A stretch of 64,000 bases of DNA from CAVXFB01 sp963760935 (GTDB lineage Bacteria; Planctomycetota; Planctomycetia; Pirellulales; Thermoguttaceae), in NCBI GenBank assembly GCA_963760935.1, contig CAVXFB010000003.1:1302001-1366000 (forward strand), given 5' to 3'. Below, in pieces: positions 19,119-30,251 of the stretch. Within the stretch, counting starts at the first letter, position 1; the number at the start of each line of letters is the position of its first letter. The notes under the pieces were generated by a model, which saw nothing but the letters and a program-made list of their open reading frames with translations, made no database searches and was not told the origin of the DNA. Made by a program: the position numbers and the translations under genes.

Positions 19119-19972
19119 ATGCGCCTTTTCCTCCTATTTGTCGGCCTGACAATCTTGGCACCGGTGCTCGGCTGCGGCCGAACTATGGAACAAGCCAATC
19201 TGGAGCTTGAGCAGGACAAACTCAGGCTCGAGCTAATGCATGCGCAGCGTGATGAACTTGCCACGCTAGTCAAGAAACAGAAGGAGGTGGGTGCGCTGGA
19301 AAAGAAGAACGAAGAATCACTGCAGCAACTCGATAAGCGGCGATCGGAGATTCAGCGGTTAGAGCAGGAAGTGAAACAACAACAGGCTGCTCTGAAATCC
19401 GCCTCGGCCAAAGAAGATGCACGATTGAAAGCGGCAGAGGACCAATTGACAGCCAAGGAGGCGGAACTGAAAACGATCGAAGGGCGAAACAAAGACACGC
19501 TTAAGAGAATCGCTGCTGAAAACAGGGCGGTATACGAAAAAATGAGCTCTCTGGAAACGAGGCTCGCGCGGCAGAATCGCGTGCAGCCGCGCTATCCCAG
19601 GAGGCGAACTCCGGCAAGGGTAAGCCCGTCGATCGCTTGGCCCAGGCCCGTCAGCAGTATCTGGAAGCACTTGCCGATGCGACTATTGGCATCGCGGCGA
19701 AGGTACCGATCGGTACTGCCTCCGAAAATCCACAACGTGCCCGGCACGAGTTGCTGCAGCAATTGCAGAAGATCGGGCAGACCGGATCCGAGGATCAGTA
19801 TCAAGAGGCCGCCAGGCAGGTCGCCGAGCAGTTCGCCCTGAAGGTCACCAAGGGCATGCTGACAAACCCGGAGATAGCAGCCATACGCGGGTTTCGCTAC
19901 CCTGGTACCGAAAAAGATCGGCAGCAGTCCAACTTCAAAAGTGTGAGCACGGCTCGGACTGCGCGCCCGTAG
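19119..19972 (+). CDS. Coiled-coil lipoprotein, unknown function (frameshifted)
   Basis: A probable lipoprotein: signal peptide with LGCG, followed by more than 120 residues of charged heptad-like sequence rich in Glu, Lys, Gln and Leu, a long coiled coil. The frame breaks near 19565-19575, where one missing G would join RLAR to AESRAAALSQEAN and the C-terminal domain (LAQARQQYLEALAD ... GFRYPGTEKD). Start at 19119 follows GGGGA eight bases away; upstream in-frame ATGs at 19059 and 19104 are less likely. No enzyme motif is seen. Confidence 0.75.
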
Positions 19973-20034
19973 ACGGCGGCATGCCTCTTTCCCTCGGTGA
20001 GACTCGCCTTGGCGTCATTCAACGGGGTCTCGAC

Positions 20035-20683
20035 TCAGCCGTTCTCCAGCATCCATTGTACCGCGGCGCGGTTCAACTCACCGGCAGTCTTCAAGTTCAG
20101 TTTATGCTTGCTTTTCTCGCGGTGCGATTCCACCGTATGCGAGCTGAGGTGAAGACGCTGAGCGATTTGGGAGGAGGTCAGCCCCTGGCCGATGAGCCGA
20201 AAGACTTCCAACTCGCGATCCGAAAGGGACTCCACTCCCGATGCCTTGAGACGTTTGCCTCTGCCGACCGTCTGGCCGAGCAACTGCTCGGCGGTCTCTT
20301 CGCAAAGATAGATCTTGCCGTCGCGAACGCAGCGAATGGCCTCGACGATGCGGCTGGTCGCGTACCGCTTGTTGATGTAACCCAGGGCGCCGGCCTGAAG
20401 CGCCGCGCTGGGCGTAGATCGCGTCGGGATACATCGACCAGACAAGAACGCCGATCGATTCATCGCGGGCCTTGATGCGTTCGACGAGGGCCAGCCCGTT
20501 GCCGGTTTCCAATTGGATGTCCACGACAACCACATCGGGGCGGGCCGCCTCAAGGAGTTTTAGCGCCTCGGCCGTGTCGGCGGCTTGGCCGTAAACTTCT
20601 AGGTCAGGCTGAGAGGTGATGTGTACGGCCAGCCCCTCGCGGACCGCGGGATGGTCATCCACGATCAATACTTTGGTAGCCAT
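20035..20683 (-). CDS. LuxR/NarL-family response regulator (frameshifted)
   Basis: A two-component regulator of about 215 residues: receiver domain with the acidic pair in VDDH and phospho-acceptor in VVVVDIQ, then an HTH of the LuxR type (SLSDRELEVFRLIGQGLTSS, SSHTVESHR). One extra G near 20405-20412 splits the gene; removing it gives YAQRALQAGALGYINKR, the normal end of a receiver. It lies just downstream of the giant hybrid kinase on the same strand, its likely partner. Confidence 0.88.
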
Positions 20684-20756
20684 CAGCTTCGTCTCCGATT
20701 ACTTTTCGAGGTCCGCATTCCTTTTTTGGGGGGCAGACAGCCGGATCGCAATCCGC

Positions 20757-23700
20757 TTACTTGTTCTCCTTCGGTTCAGCCGCCAGCGGATGTTCGCTCA
20801 AAGCAGCCTTCAACAGTGTGCACTCGTGCTCAAGTGCGTTGATGGCTTTCTCGGCTTCGGATGGATTGCCATTGTTGGACGTGCGAAACTGCTCCACGCG
20901 TAGTGCGGCCTGCTCGGCTTGCGCAGCGCCGAGGTAGACTGCGGTTCCCTTCATCCGGTGTCCTAGCCGGCCGACTTCCACAAGATCCCCCTTCTCCAAG
21001 GCCACACGCATTTGCGGGAAGAAGTTGTCCACATCGTCGAAGAAGGAGCGGACTATTTTCCGCACCATGTCTTGGCTGTCAAAGCACCGCTGGATTGCCA
21101 ATTCAAGATCAAAGACTGGGATAGCCGGAGACGCCGCTCTTTCCGGAGGAGTGGGCGCGGCCGCGCCAACCGCGACCGATGCGGCCTCGGCCGCCAATGT
21201 CTCCACCAGCATGATCATCTCACGGCCATCGATGGGCTTCGACAGGTAGCCATCCATTCCCGCCGCCAGACAGCGATCTCGGTCGCTCTGCATCGCGTGG
21301 GCCGTAATGGCGATGATCGGCACCTGGCTGCCGCCGTCTTCTCGCTTGCGGATGGCAGCCGTGGCCTCCAGCCCGTCCATTCCCGGCATTTGCACGTCCA
21401 TCAGGATCACGTCGTAGCGGTTACGCTCACTCAAACTGATCGCCTCTTCACCATCCCCCGCGGTCTCTACCGTGTGGCCCCGACCCTGCAAGATGTAAGT
21501 AGCCAGTTTCTGGTTTGCGGGGTTGTCTTCCACCAACAGTATGCGCAATGGGGTACGAGCCACCGAGAGGGGAGCGACAGGAACGTCGAAGTTGGAAGGG
21601 AGTCCCTTTGTCAATGACAGGCGGACGGTGAAATAGAACGTGCTTCCCTTACCCACTTCGCTTTCGACCCAGATCGTACCACCCATCATCTCCACCAGGC
21701 TCTTGCAGATGAAAAGCCCCAGGCCCGTGCCTCCAAAACGGCGCGCCATCGAAACGTCAGCCTGGGCGAATGGCTGGAAGAGATGGTCCAGACCGGACGG
21801 AGGGATACCAATTCCCGTGTCTCGCACTGCAAATTCCAGGTGGGCCTCGTCGTTGCGAGACAGAGCACGAAGGTTGATCTCTACTTCGCCACACTCAGTA
21901 AACTTGATCGCGTTGCCGGCCAGATTAAGCAGGACTTGCTGCAATCGCGTCTGGTCGCCTACGACTGCATCCGGTGTCTCCGTTGCCATCCGGCAGTAGA
22001 AGGACAATCCTTTCTCGCTTGCGCATGGAAAGGACTCGCGTGGTCTGGTCCAACATCCGCCGCAGGCTAAAAGGGGCCAATTCCAGTTCCAGTTTGCCAG
22101 ATTCGATTTTTGCCGAGTCCAGAAGGCCGTTAAGGAGCGTCAAGAGAAGATCGGCCGATCCTTTCGCAGTTTGCAAGCAGTCCTGGACTGTTGGATCGGT
22201 CGCCTTCGGCAGCGCTACGTCGATCATGCCCAGAATCGCGTTCATCGGCGTACGCAACTCGTGGCTCATGTTGGCCAGGAACCGACTCTTGGCGACGTTA
22301 GCGGCCTCGGCGGCTTCCTTGGAGCGTTGCAACACTTTTTCCATTTCTATCCGCTCGGTGATGTCATGGAAGAACGCGATGGCGCAAGGTCGTCCGTCGA
22401 AGACCATGCACCTATCGCTGATGTCTACCCACATGACGGTGCCGTCCTTCGTGAGCACGCGGACGCCCGTAAAGTACTTCGACTCTCCGTCCAAGATCAT
22501 CTGGAATCGCTCCCGAACGGCGGGCATCGCGTCGGGTGGGTGAATATCCGGTACCGACATGGAGAGCAGTTCATCTTCCCGGTACCCCAACATCCGGCAC
22601 ATGGCCGGATTGGTTCTGATGAAACGTTTCGTTCCAACATCCACAATCACAAGTCCGTCTCGCATGCCGCCATAGATGGATTGAAGTTCATCGTGACTTT
22701 GCCGTAGCGCCTCCTCCGCTCGTTTGCGATCGGTGATGTCCTCAAACACCGTATACACTTGGTATGGGTGATCCTCTCCGGGCCGAAATACCGGCACTGC
22801 GTCGATGCTTATCCAGCGATAGTTGTTCTCACGAGGGTTGAGCACGCCCATGACCACGCCGCTCAAGTGCTGACCCGTTTGCAACGCCACCATCGCCGGA
22901 TGCTCGACGCCAGGGAACGGTGAGCCGTCCTCGCGAATGGTATGACGCTCCTCCCCGATGGAACTGCTGCCCAGGAAATCCTTCACGGATTTGCCGAGGA
23001 TGCGCTCGGCGGCGGGATTCATGGCGATGATCCTGCCCTCGGCATCCTGGTGGACCACGCCCTGCAACATCGTTTCCGCCAGCACACGGTAACGTTCCTG
23101 ATGCTCGCGCATCGCCTCTTCAGCCTGCTTGGATTTCGTTGTCTCGCGCAACGAAAAGACTAAGCTGGCCAGTTGTCCGGTGGCATCCTTGACTGGCGTT
23201 AGGCTCCAGTCCCAATAGGTCACTCCGCGTTCGGGCTGATCGGGGAAGGCAAACGCCTTGTCCTTGTAAGACACTCCTTCACCGGTGTCTCGGACCTTCC
23301 GGAAGATCGCCTCGTTTTCGGCGCTTGGATACAGCGCGAAATGGTTCTTGCCGATCATCTCCTCCGGCTTCATCTTGCACGTATCGGCATAGGCCGGATT
23401 GACCCAGACAAAGTTGAATTGCGGATCGAGCAGGACTAGCATGACGTCGGTAGTCCGAATAATGCTATCCAGCAGGTTACACTCCCGCCGCTGCGCCTCT
23501 TCAGCCCGCTTGCGATCGGTGATGTCTTCGGCGATTCCGGCGATGCGGCAAATGCTGTCCTGGTCATCGAATATCGGCCAGGCGCGAGCTTGAATCCAGC
23601 GTTGCGCGCCGTCCGGCCGGAGAATGCGATACTCGGGAAACACTTTCGGCAAGTCCCCGGCGATTCCTTGCTCCATCGAGCCGATCGCGACGGGGCGGTC

Positions 23701-24297
23701 TTCCTCCGCAATCGCCTCCATCCAAGATCGCGCCGACTCGTAGAGGCTCTGGCAGGATCGTCCCCAGACTTTCTCGTAGGCGGGGCTGATGTAGAGCACT
23801 TCGTTCCAGTCAGGAGTGATGAGGAAGAAGACTTCTTCGATGTGTTCCGTCACCTGGCGGAAGCGTTCCTCGCTTTCCCTGAGGGCATTCTCGGCACGCT
23901 CGTGATCGGTAACGTCGAAGATCACGCCCTCGATATAGAGTGGCTCGCCATCATCGCCACAGGTGAGGCGTCCCCGCTCCGCAAAGTGGCGGACCGCTCC
24001 ATTCTTGTGCCTGATCCGGTAGGCAAGGGTAAAGGCGTGTCGCTCCCGAATCGCCCGGCTCACAATATCAATTACCGTCTGGCGATCTTCTTCGAGGATC
24101 AGAGGGTCGATGGAACAGACGTGCCCGGCACTCAACTCGCCGGCCGTATATCCCGTCATTTCCGCAACGAGATTGTTGAAGAAATGCATCCGTCGGTTCT
24201 CTCGCAGGCAGACACGGTAGACCATTCCCGGCAAATTCTCGACGAGAGTCCGATAATCGCGTTCCCCCTGGTTCAGCATGGAGTTCGATTCGTCCAT
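20757..24297 (-). CDS. Hybrid PAS sensor histidine kinase with receiver and Hpt domains (frameshifted)
   Basis: About 1180 residues. Five PAS/PAC modules occur in a row (each closing on a DITDRKRAEE-like or similar linker), followed by HisKA with SHELRTPMNAI, a HATPase domain (NLAGNAIKF, DTGIGIP, GTGLGL), a receiver domain (VEDN, phospho-acceptor in ILMDVQMPGMDG) and a C-terminal Hpt domain (LGHRMKGTA). The frame breaks near 22010-22025, just after HisKA, by one extra base. The ATG at 24297 is chosen (GGGAAAAG upstream); a TTG at 24381 would extend it. Soluble: no membrane helix is seen, so the signal is probably sensed in the cytoplasm. Confidence 0.92.
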
Positions 24298-24365
24298 GTC
24301 GTCACTTTTCCCACTTTGCACAAATGGGCCATTTCCACTCACGTTCAGACTGAGCGAACGCGGCT

Positions 24366-24590
24366 GTGCGAATAGTCTCAAGCATCGCGGCCATTATACT
24401 GCTTTCGGTTATACTGTCTTTGGTCGGTTGCAGGAAGCAGCCGCCGGCAGGCGGGGAAGCAAGGCCGCCTTACAGGAAAGCGTGGGCAGAGATCTGTATT
24501 ACCACCCACCAGAAAAGTGGTGGTGGATTTTGCTATGCCGAAATCATTGTCCGCCCCGATTGTATTCGCGACGAACTATGCGACGATTGA
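24366..24590 (+). CDS. Small putative lipoprotein
   Basis: A 74-residue ORF starting at GTG, with a hydrophobic N-terminus ending LVGC, a good lipobox, and three further cysteines. It is divergent from the kinase gene. No family is recognised and no strong ribosome site is visible, so it may not be expressed. Confidence 0.4.
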   Translation: MRIVSSIAAIILLSVILSLVGCRKQPPAGGEARPPYRKAWAEICITTHQKSGGGFCYAEIIVRPDCIRDELCDD

Positions 24591-24753
24591 CTGTTGCTGC
24601 CCAACGCGACGAACCGACGAAGGAGCCGCATAACTCTTGCTCCGTGCGGCGAACGTCGGGCGGAAAGGGCGACCGGAGGGAATCGGTCCATGTGTCGCAA
24701 GGACGCCGCACAATCAACCGGCATGGCTTTGGATCAAAGCTGCGAGGCCAGCG

Positions 24754-25203
24754 ATGGACGCCACGTTGCTTATCGCCGACAACGACGTTCGTCGTCGTAG
24801 AGAACTCCGGCGGTTCTTTTTCGGCAGCGGCTTCCTGGTGGCAGTAGCGTCGGATGGTCTCGGATGTCTGGCGGAAGTCGTGGCCCTCGAACCCGACGTG
24901 CTTGTGATCGCGCTGGATCTCCCTTGGGGCGGCGGCGACGGGGTGATCGCGCGATTGAACGACGGCCTGCCGGTTCGCCAAAAGCCGCTCATTCTCGTCA
25001 TAGGAGATGCGTCCCCGGAAGTGCTCTCCGCGCGAACTGGAGTGGCGGCCTGTGACTGTTTCCCGATGCCCGTTCGCAAAGGGGAACTGCTGGACCGTAT
25101 TGGCATGGAGTTGGGTATCAGGCTGCTGCGCGCTGCAGAAGACAGGCAATGGCCGTCGGCAGAAACGATCACACCAACATCGCTGGAGGAGGGCGTCCGA
25201 TGA
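24754..25203 (+). CDS. Receiver-like protein lacking a normal phospho-acceptor
   Basis: A 149-residue protein with a receiver-type fold: LLIADND near the start, VLVIALDLPWGGGDG where the phospho-acceptor loop should be, and an ILVIGD strand later. Where response regulators place the Asp four residues before the conserved Pro there is Ala, so phosphorylation in the usual way is doubtful. The ATG at 24754 begins the recognisable domain. Its stop overlaps the next start (ATGA). Confidence 0.65.
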   Translation: MDATLLIADNDVRRRRELRRFFFGSGFLVAVASDGLGCLAEVVALEPDVLVIALDLPWGGGDGVIARLNDGLPVRQKPLILVIGDASPEVLSARTGVAACDCFPMPVRKGELLDRIGMELGIRLLRAAEDRQWPSAETITPTSLEEGVR

Positions 25204-25463
25204 TTGCTTTGACAGCCGGACGAGACACGCTGACCTCGCATTCGAGAATGGACCGTTATTGCATCCGACTGAAGGTTTCCCCGGCGGCCCGGGAGGACGC
25301 CTGGGAACTGTGCCGAGTCGCGGCTGACTATGGCGGCGTGGAGGTCCAGGACTGTTGCTTCGCTTTTCCAAACGAGGAATGGTGGCTAACTGCGTTGGAG
25401 GCACTCCGGTTTCGGTTTGGACCCAAGTATTTTGAGGCCATCGACTCGGTGGCGATCGTTTGA
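25200..25463 (+). CDS. Small protein of unknown function, coupled to receiver-like gene
   Basis: An 87-residue protein rich in aromatic residues (CFAFPNEEWW, FRFGPKYFEAID). ATG overlaps the preceding stop by four bases, so the two are probably made together. No family recognised. Confidence 0.55.
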   Translation: MIALTAGRDTLTSHSRMDRYCIRLKVSPAAREDAWELCRVAADYGGVEVQDCCFAFPNEEWWLTALEALRFRFGPKYFEAIDSVAIV

Positions 25464-25498
25464 ACCTTTGTATACGGATTTGTACATGGAGGCGTGTC

Positions 25499-25780
25499 AT
25501 GGCGGAGAACCACGGAGGTACACGACTGCTCCCTCGCGAACAGCAGGAAGACAGGCGTTCCAACGAGAAGCAAGTGCTTCAGGCGGAGGCCCAGTCCCGA
25601 CTGCGCAAGTCAGGCTACCACGAGTTGCACCTCGTTTCGTTCGACTTTCACGAAGGCGTTCTCACGCTGCGGGGATGTGTGTCGAGTTTCTACCTGAAGC
25701 AGGTTGCCCAGGAGTTGATACGCCGACTGAACGGCGTCGAGGAGGTCAACAATCGCCTGGAGGTTGCCGCAAGGCCATAA
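25499..25780 (+). CDS. BON-domain protein
   Basis: A 93-residue protein whose C-terminal two thirds is a BON domain: a helix (AQSRLRKSGYHEL), VSFDFHEGVLTLRGCV, then LKQVAQELIRRLNGVEEVNNRLEV. BON domains bind membranes or lipids and usually occur in exported proteins; no signal is visible here. GGAGG lies seven bases before the ATG. Confidence 0.8.
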   Translation: MAENHGGTRLLPREQQEDRRSNEKQVLQAEAQSRLRKSGYHELHLVSFDFHEGVLTLRGCVSSFYLKQVAQELIRRLNGVEEVNNRLEVAARP

Positions 25781-26258
25781 TGTCCATGAACCAGCCCATG
25801 TTCAAACATCGAGAACGAGAAACACTGTTGGCGTGCGCTTCTGGAAGCTCCGTGAAAGGTCTGTTTCACGTTACAGAGGCGGCCCACATCCTGAAGCAAG
25901 AAGCGCGTCGAAGGCATGGCTCCTGGCTGCCTGCAAGGAGTTATGGAACGCGTGGCCGGATGCGGAACAATGGTCGGGGAAACTCAAGGAGTCCGCTGAC
26001 GGCCTGTTGTCGAAGATACTTGCACATGGCTCGATTGCTAAGACGATCGAGCGGATGGACACGATCGCTGTACACGAAGTTGCGCAGAGCATCATTCAAC
26101 TAGCGGATGGATATGCCGCCCCAATAAGTGGGCCAGGCGAAAAGGTAACCCATTCGGGAGTTACAACGCAAAATAGACCAAGTCATGCAGCGGCTGTTGA
26201 CGATCAACCTCTCCAAAACAGCAGAGGCCCCGCCAAAGAAAATCACGGTACAGGCTGA
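25780..26258 (+). CDS. Hypothetical protein (frameshifted)
   Basis: The ATG overlaps the last base of the BON-domain stop. The first frame reads MNQPMFKHRE ... FHVTEAAHILKQEARRR; near 25905-25918 coding-like sequence moves to another frame, with AWLLAACKELWNAWPD, GKLKESADGLLSKILA and VHEVAQSIIQLADGYA. The halves look like one protein of about 158 residues. No family recognised. Confidence 0.4.
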
Positions 26259-26286
26259 GAAGCAAGGATGATGCAAATTGCGGCGG

Positions 26287-28362
26287 TCACTTTGCCGGAT
26301 CGACCGCTTTTGCCTTTGCCAAGGCGGCCTCCAACTGGGGAACGCCGCTTGCGCCTGCCGGCACGGTGATCGTGGAATGGGCCAGCGCATCATCCAGCGG
26401 TTGCCAGCGGCCGCCCAAGTGTTTCGCCAAAAAGACATCGGCTACGGCATAAAAGGCCAGCCGGTTGGCGGGCCGGGCGAAGCCGTGCCCTTCGTCGGGA
26501 AACACGACGTATGTCACGGGGATGTGCTTCTGCTGCATGGCGGCGACAAGCTGCTCCGCTTCTGCCACTTTAACGCGCGGGTCGTTCGCTCCTTCGCCGA
26601 TCAACAGGGGGCGTTGGATCCGATCGGCGTAAGGCAAAGGCGAGTGTTCATCCAGGAACTTTCTGCCCGCAGCGTTGGCGTCGTTGCCCACGCGGACACG
26701 GAACAGGGCGATTTCGGGCTTCCAGTAGGGCGGAATCGTCTCCAGCAGGTGGACTAGGTTTGTCGGGCCCACAATGTCCACACCGCAGGCGAACAGAGTT
26801 GGGGTTTCCGTCAGTCCCATGAGCGTGGCATAGCCGCCGTAACTGCCGCCCATGATGGCCACTCGTTGGAGATCGGCGATCTTGTGCTGAGTGGCCCAAT
26901 GGACAGCGTCGACCAAGTCGTCCTGCATCTTTCCGCCCCACTGGCCGTTACCCTCGTTGACGAACTTCTTGCCGAAGCCCGTAGAACCACGGTAGTTGAC
27001 GCTTAGCACCGCGTAGCCGCGGTTGGCCCACAGTTGGTGTTCCGGATTGAAACCCCACGAGTCGCGGGCCCAGGGGCCGCCGTGAACGTCCAAGACCATT
27101 GGCAGCGGTTCGCTGGGCCGGTCGCCGCCGCCAGGGTTGGACTTCGGCGGTAGTGACAAGTAGCTCACCAGGTCGAGTCCGTCTCGCGACTTGATCACCA
27201 CCGGGTGCATCAGGACCAAAGGCAGCCCCTCCAAATCCTTCCGGCTGGTGAACAGGAACCTGGCCTGTTTGTGTTGCCGGTCGTAATCGTAGAACCGCAC
27301 CGGGCCATCGTCTGCGACAAACGCCACAATCCAATGCTGGTCGTCTAACGATTGGCTGCTGAACTCCAACTCGCCGCGGGCCACCGACTTCAATACCCGG
27401 AAATCCTCAGCTACCGCCGGATCGAGCGGTTCCCAGGTCTTCCGCTCATAGTTGAAGGAAACCGCCTGCACGGTATGTTCAACAGGTTTGATCAACACGT
27501 TATCCACGTCGGCGCGGCTGTTCTGGGCCAACACCTTTTCCTCGCCCGTCTTCAGGTTGTAGGCGCTCAGCGCCGCCGTGTCGCGGCCGCGGCTGTCGAG
27601 CATGTAGAGCACGTCGCCCGACTGGTTGAAGCCGACCGGCGCCGTTGTCATGGCGTCGTCCATCGAGATGTCCATGAACGTCTTCCATCCGTTCTTGCCG
27701 TCGGGCTCGACGATCTGCTTCCCCGCCGTGTCCGTAGACTTGACGGCAAAGCGGATACGATAGTCGTCGTCGATGACAAAGTCGGAAAAGTGTTCTGTGT
27801 TCTCCTGCACGATTTGGCGTTGGCCGCTGTGGAGATCGAGACGGTAAACGTCGAAGACCTGCGGGTCACGCTGGTTGAGTCCAATAAGGATTTCGCTGGG
27901 AAAACGGTGGCTGACTTTCTCGATCTCCGCGCGAACGCCGGGCAGCGGTGTGAAGTCAGTGGTCTTGCCGGTGGTAAGGTCGACCCCGTAGACGTGCCAG
28001 TTCTCGTTGCCGTCCTGGTCTTGCAGATAGACGATCTGCCGATTGTTGTAGGCCCAAAAATAGGAGCGGATGCCACGTTTGGTGTCGTGGGTGACGGGAC
28101 GGGCGGCGTCGGGTTTCTCACGCGGTCCCACCCACACGTTCAGCACACCGTCGACCGGTGCGAGATAGGCCAACTGCTTGGCGTCGGGGCTAATGCGAGG
28201 CGCCGCGTGGTCAGGATTGCCGAAGAGCGTCTCCCGCGGAATCAGCGGCACATCGGCCAAGTACGGCGCGATCGGCGTCCTCGCAGGGCTGGTTCCGGCA
28301 TCCTTTGCCTCGGACGACATTACCGACAGAGCGACGGTGAAACACAAGAACAGAGATCGCAT
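26287..28362 (-). CDS. S9-family prolyl oligopeptidase, exported
   Basis: A 691-residue exported peptidase with an N-terminal signal (cleavage near SSEAKDAG), a beta-propeller region (residues about 45-420) and a C-terminal alpha/beta-hydrolase domain. The catalytic triad is S507 (GGSYGG), D594 (GANDPRV) and H626 (DEGHGF). It resembles acylaminoacyl or dipeptidyl peptidases of family S9. The ATG at 28362 opens the signal peptide and is preferred to the ORF start at 28485. Confidence 0.93.
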   Translation of the reverse strand: MRSLFLCFTVALSVMSSEAKDAGTSPARTPIAPYLADVPLIPRETLFGNPDHAAPRISPDAKQLAYLAPVDGVLNVWVGPREKPDAARPVTHDTKRGIRSYFWAYNNRQIVYLQDQDGNENWHVYGVDLTTGKTTDFTPLPGVRAEIEKVSHRFPSEILIGLNQRDPQVFDVYRLDLHSGQRQIVQENTEHFSDFVIDDDYRIRFAVKSTDTAGKQIVEPDGKNGWKTFMDISMDDAMTTAPVGFNQSGDVLYMLDSRGRDTAALSAYNLKTGEEKVLAQNSRADVDNVLIKPVEHTVQAVSFNYERKTWEPLDPAVAEDFRVLKSVARGELEFSSQSLDDQHWIVAFVADDGPVRFYDYDRQHKQARFLFTSRKDLEGLPLVLMHPVVIKSRDGLDLVSYLSLPPKSNPGGGDRPSEPLPMVLDVHGGPWARDSWGFNPEHQLWANRGYAVLSVNYRGSTGFGKKFVNEGNGQWGGKMQDDLVDAVHWATQHKIADLQRVAIMGGSYGGYATLMGLTETPTLFACGVDIVGPTNLVHLLETIPPYWKPEIALFRVRVGNDANAAGRKFLDEHSPLPYADRIQRPLLIGEGANDPRVKVAEAEQLVAAMQQKHIPVTYVVFPDEGHGFARPANRLAFYAVADVFLAKHLGGRWQPLDDALAHSTITVPAGASGVPQLEAALAKAKAVDPAK

Positions 28363-28491
28363 CGGATTGTTCCCTTGCCTGCCGAAAATGACATTGCAAA
28401 ACCGAGCAATTTTTCGGCAAGGGCTCTGCGCGGGCAACCCCCCTTCCACTCGGCGCGAGGAGTGCGGCCCCGGGGAAACGGCCATGGCTTG

Positions 28492-29339
28492 CTATCGTGG
28501 CACGAAGAACAGTCCGGGGTTGACTGGCAGCGCTGAGATTTCTTCCGCTGCTTCCGGCCGCCGGTTTTCACTCTTCATTTTTTCGAGGGCCTCTTGATCG
28601 GTCTCCGTGGTGCTTATCTCCGTGCTCTCCAGACTGCCGTCGCTCTTGTACTTCTTAACCACAGCCCTCGTAACCGTATCGCGCTGGTGCGTCGCCAATT
28701 CCATTACCGTCATGGTGAAGCACGACAGGCCCTCGACCCCTTCCGGCATCACCCACACGTAAATCTCGCCGTAATGGCCGACATAGCAAGCGTTTTTGGG
28801 CACCTGCTTCTTGCAGCCCACACAGTACCAGCCCATGGGAATCAGACCGTCCAGCCGTTCCCCCTGGGCCAGAAAGTAATCGGCGATTTGCTGTCGGCAC
28901 TGGTCGTAGTCGCCCGCCGGGGCGCCGTCGAGAACCAGCAGCCGAAATGCCGCCCGGACACGTCGCAACTTGTTCATGTCGGTCACCGGCGCCAGCGACC
29001 AGTTCTCGGTCAGATTGCGTGAAATATTGGGGCCGAAAAGGAGTCCTAGGATCGGGAACCCCGCCCCGCTTGCTGCGCATAACCCAAGGTGGGCGAATAG
29101 TTGGCGCTGCCGTTGTACCCCTTTTGATCCGCCACCGTGACCGTTCCCTGGTTCACTACGGCCAGTGATGGCAAGGTTGCCGGACACGCGCTGAACCGGG
29201 CCACATTGTCGAGCACCTGCTGGTAGCTGAGGTCGGCCAGTGTGGCCGTCGTCTGGAGCGTCGTCTCGCGCAAGTAGGCGTGCGTGTGGCAACCAGATAG
29301 CAGCAGCGTCGCAATTGCCGAAACGATCCAGACACGCAT
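28492..29339 (-). CDS. Lipoprotein of unknown function (frameshifted)
   Basis: A lipoprotein of about 282 residues: signal with LLLSGCH, then LRETTLQTTATLADLSYQQVLDN and a domain with YCVGCKKQVPKNACYVGHYGEIYVWV, ending in a charged tail. One missing G near 29060-29070 splits it; restoring it joins YAQQAG to AGFPILGLLF. Planctomycete genomes commonly carry such lipoproteins with no known role. The start at 29339 opens the signal peptide. Confidence 0.65.
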
Positions 29340-29578
29340 CGCACGACACCTTTGGGGCGAATTTTCGGTCGGGCGGAAATTCGCCCAATCGTCGACTAAT
29401 CTGCTAATCTGCCAGCCATTCCATGCACGAAATAACTGGCTGCGTAAAATAGGAAGAGATTGACGATTATATCGGCCATCGCCATGTCAAATGCTTAGCA
29501 GGATACACTCATCCCGAGGATAACGGCGACGAGAGCGTTAAGATGGAGAATTCAGGATGCCTAGCGGCATGCGGTCTA

Positions 29579-30148
29579 TCACGTGGCGTCTTGGCCCGAG
29601 GCCAGAATGGCCCATCGTCCAAGCTTTGGCCCCAGGTATTGATCGACGCCCAAATGCGAGCCGGCCGACGACAAAAATAGTGCAGCAAAAACGAAGACGT
29701 AGATGATGGACGTTCCAATGTCCGTGGCGCCGGCGGCATAAGGCCCGCCGAATCCTTCGGGCACGGACCAGATCATCAACGCGAGCATCGCCCCGCCCGC
29801 GCAGGCCACATTCGTGAACAGCCCCAGGATGAGAGAAATCGCCAGCAACGTCTCGCAAATGGCGGTGAGTCGGGCGAATAGGTAGGGTTCGACTTGGACC
29901 ATGTCGAGCCAAAACCCGATCCAGGCCTCTATGGCATGAGGCTGTCCGCTCATGGCACTGCTGAGGTAACCGGTGAAGCCATCGACGAACGCCGGCTGCC
30001 ACTTGAATTGGGCATCAATCGCCCAAACCACGCCGAAGACGATCCGCAAGAATCCGAAACCGACCAGCCGCCAACGGGCGATCGGCGGAACGCCACAGCC
30101 AGGGGAACCGCGTAGGTCAGGTGCAAGTTGATCTCTAGCTATTTTCAT
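29579..30148 (-). CDS. DoxX-family membrane protein
   Basis: A 189-residue protein with four hydrophobic helices and the DoxX-like pattern: GFLRIVFGVVWAIDAQFKW in helix one, ICETLLAISLILGL, and a late IIYVFVFAALFLSS. Family roles include quinone-linked redox reactions and membrane oxidoreductase assembly, not well defined. The ATG at 30148 is preferred to a TTG at 30166. It follows the efflux genes on the same strand. The 190 bp to the left (29389-29578) hold nothing recognised. Confidence 0.75.
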   Translation of the reverse strand: MKIARDQLAPDLRGSPGCGVPPIARWRLVGFGFLRIVFGVVWAIDAQFKWQPAFVDGFTGYLSSAMSGQPHAIEAWIGFWLDMVQVEPYLFARLTAICETLLAISLILGLFTNVACAGGAMLALMIWSVPEGFGGPYAAGATDIGTSIIYVFVFAALFLSSAGSHLGVDQYLGPKLGRWAILASGQDAT

Positions 30149-30251
30149 GACAGGGTCCTTGGTCAAGCGTCCCGTCGCTTCCTGCCGCCACCGTTCCCAT
30201 CGGCGGAGACGAATTGTACGCTCGGGATGCGCATTCGGCGAATCAGGTCAA

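Noticed and set aside
27352..28536. 394-residue plus-strand ORF opposite the S9 peptidase
   Set aside because: Shadow frame; the peptidase has its full triad.
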